NCBI GenBank assembly: GCA_024653485.1
Contig: JANLFY010000004.1
Span: 167,901-231,900 of the forward strand
Reading direction: 5' to 3'
Length of the DNA: 64,000 nt
From: Bacillota bacterium
GTDB lineage: Bacteria > Bacillota > SHA-98 > UBA4971
Shown: positions 63,469 to 64,000 of the stretch, in pieces
Layout of the letters: every line of letters starts with the position of its first letter
How positions within the stretch are numbered: the first letter of the stretch is position 1
The notes under the pieces: model-generated
Databases searched by the model: none
Told to the model about the DNA's origin: nothing
What the model saw: the letters and a program-made list of their open reading frames with translations, nothing else
Made by a program: the position numbers and the translations under genes

Positions 63469-64000
63469 TCCATCTCACCTCAGCTGCTCTGCGCTCTTCT
63501 CCCTGAGCTGAATGATCGGGACGAAAAAACCGCACCACATACCACAACAGGCTGGTGGTCGGTCTCGCTACTCGCTCCCACAGCTCCAAGCGACCGCTCA
63601 CAGAGCTGCGATCCTCGCTCCCCCGCTCCTGTTTCCAATCCAGAAACATGTGTCAAATGATGTCGAATATCTGTATTTTGTCCACTGCCAGCAGATTTGA
63701 GTTGCTGAGAGTATTTCGCCGCCATTCTCAGAGATCCTTCTATCGTGGACTGTATTCTCACAGTAATTGCGCCAGCTCTCAACCAAGCCAATTGCGTTCC
63801 CACGACGCCGCTAAGTCTCCGGGCGGCCAATTCTCCCCACGGACGAGGAGGCATCAGTGGATCGCTGAGGCGGGCGGGCCTCACGCTGCCGTGGGACTCC
63901 CGGTCGTCGCGGTCGCCGACCTCCGCTATCCCGGTCGGCGTCGGCTGTCAACGGACTGTGATTTTGTCACCCCAAAACACATTCATCTGGACTGAGAAAA
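63469..64000. other. About 530 bases with no recognisable gene
   Basis: Open frames exist on both strands (for example 63555-63995), but none has a ribosome site together with protein-like sequence. The part near 63640-63780 is more AT-rich than the rest of the window. I see no insertion-sequence ends or repeats. Confidence 0.45.

Noticed and set aside
63555..63995. 146-codon ORF at the right end
   Set aside because: No ribosome site, no recognisable domain and an overlapping minus-strand frame of similar quality; treated as chance.
1..64000. CRISPR arrays, insertion sequences or an origin of replication
   Set aside because: I saw no regularly spaced repeats, transposase-like frames, or DnaA-box cluster anywhere in the window.

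Overview
The window reads as one contiguous chromosomal stretch from a GC-rich Bacillota (Firmicutes) bacterium, probably a deep-branching clostridial-type lineage. This rests on gene content and order: hpf, secA, prfB, ftsE, ftsX, an M23 hydrolase, ctp, a MinJ-like PDZ protein, uvrB/uvrA and a yvlB/yvlD-type stress module follow each other much as in Bacillus subtilis. Other supports are the cdaA-cdaR-glmM-glmS operon, csaB, two sigma-H-like promoters, strong Shine-Dalgarno sites and frequent GTG/TTG starts. No genus is claimed. I see no phage, insertion sequence or CRISPR array; the window is housekeeping DNA with a few eroded patches.

Layout. 0.1-2.5 kb: a ferredoxin-fused aldo/keto reductase and a DUF401 membrane protein. 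2.7-6.0 kb: a yybP-ykoY (Mn2+) riboswitch ahead of a P-type Ca2+/Mn2+ ATPase. 6.4-9.1 kb: a zinc-ribbon protein, then an amino-acid ABC transporter (binding protein and permease, no ATPase nearby). 9.3-14.6 kb: hpf, two uncharacterised conserved proteins, a 24-codon peptide ORF, a membrane HD-GYP protein and a DUF5317 protein. 15.2-19.7 kb: secA, prfB (with its programmed +1 frameshift) and a DUF2993 protein. 19.9-25.8 kb: DUF5693, csaB and a WecG/TagA glycosyltransferase (cell-wall polymer synthesis and pyruvylation), then a split transketolase. 25.8-32.4 kb: an internally deleted binding-protein gene, then ftsE, ftsX, an EnvC-like M23 protein, ctp protease and a MinJ-like protein (division and wall remodelling).

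32.4-39.6 kb, minus strand: uvrB-uvrA-uvrC (nucleotide excision repair). 39.9-43.3 kb, plus strand from a divergent promoter: DUF2089 regulator, a YvlB-like DUF4097 protein, a SHOCT-like protein, an unknown protein and YvlD, which look like an envelope-stress module. 43.4-53.1 kb: a Cof-type phosphatase, PBP1A (minus), archaeal-type phosphoglycerate mutase, then cdaA-cdaR-glmM-glmS, linking c-di-AMP synthesis to amino-sugar supply for peptidoglycan. 53.3-57.9 kb: acpS, nnr, alr and lpd in tight succession. 57.9-58.9 kb: no intact gene, with a possible ABC-F relic. 58.9-62.3 kb: a glucose/mannose-type ABC transporter (binding protein and two permeases). 62.5-64 kb: tRNA-His with promoter and terminator, a UvrD-helicase relic, a short membrane-protein ORF on the minus strand, and otherwise no recognisable gene.

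The genes are mainly about building, dividing and monitoring the cell envelope, together with repair and ribosome hibernation. The least explained parts are the peptide/HD-GYP/DUF5317 cluster with its sigma-H-like promoters and the three-protein SHOCT-like module.
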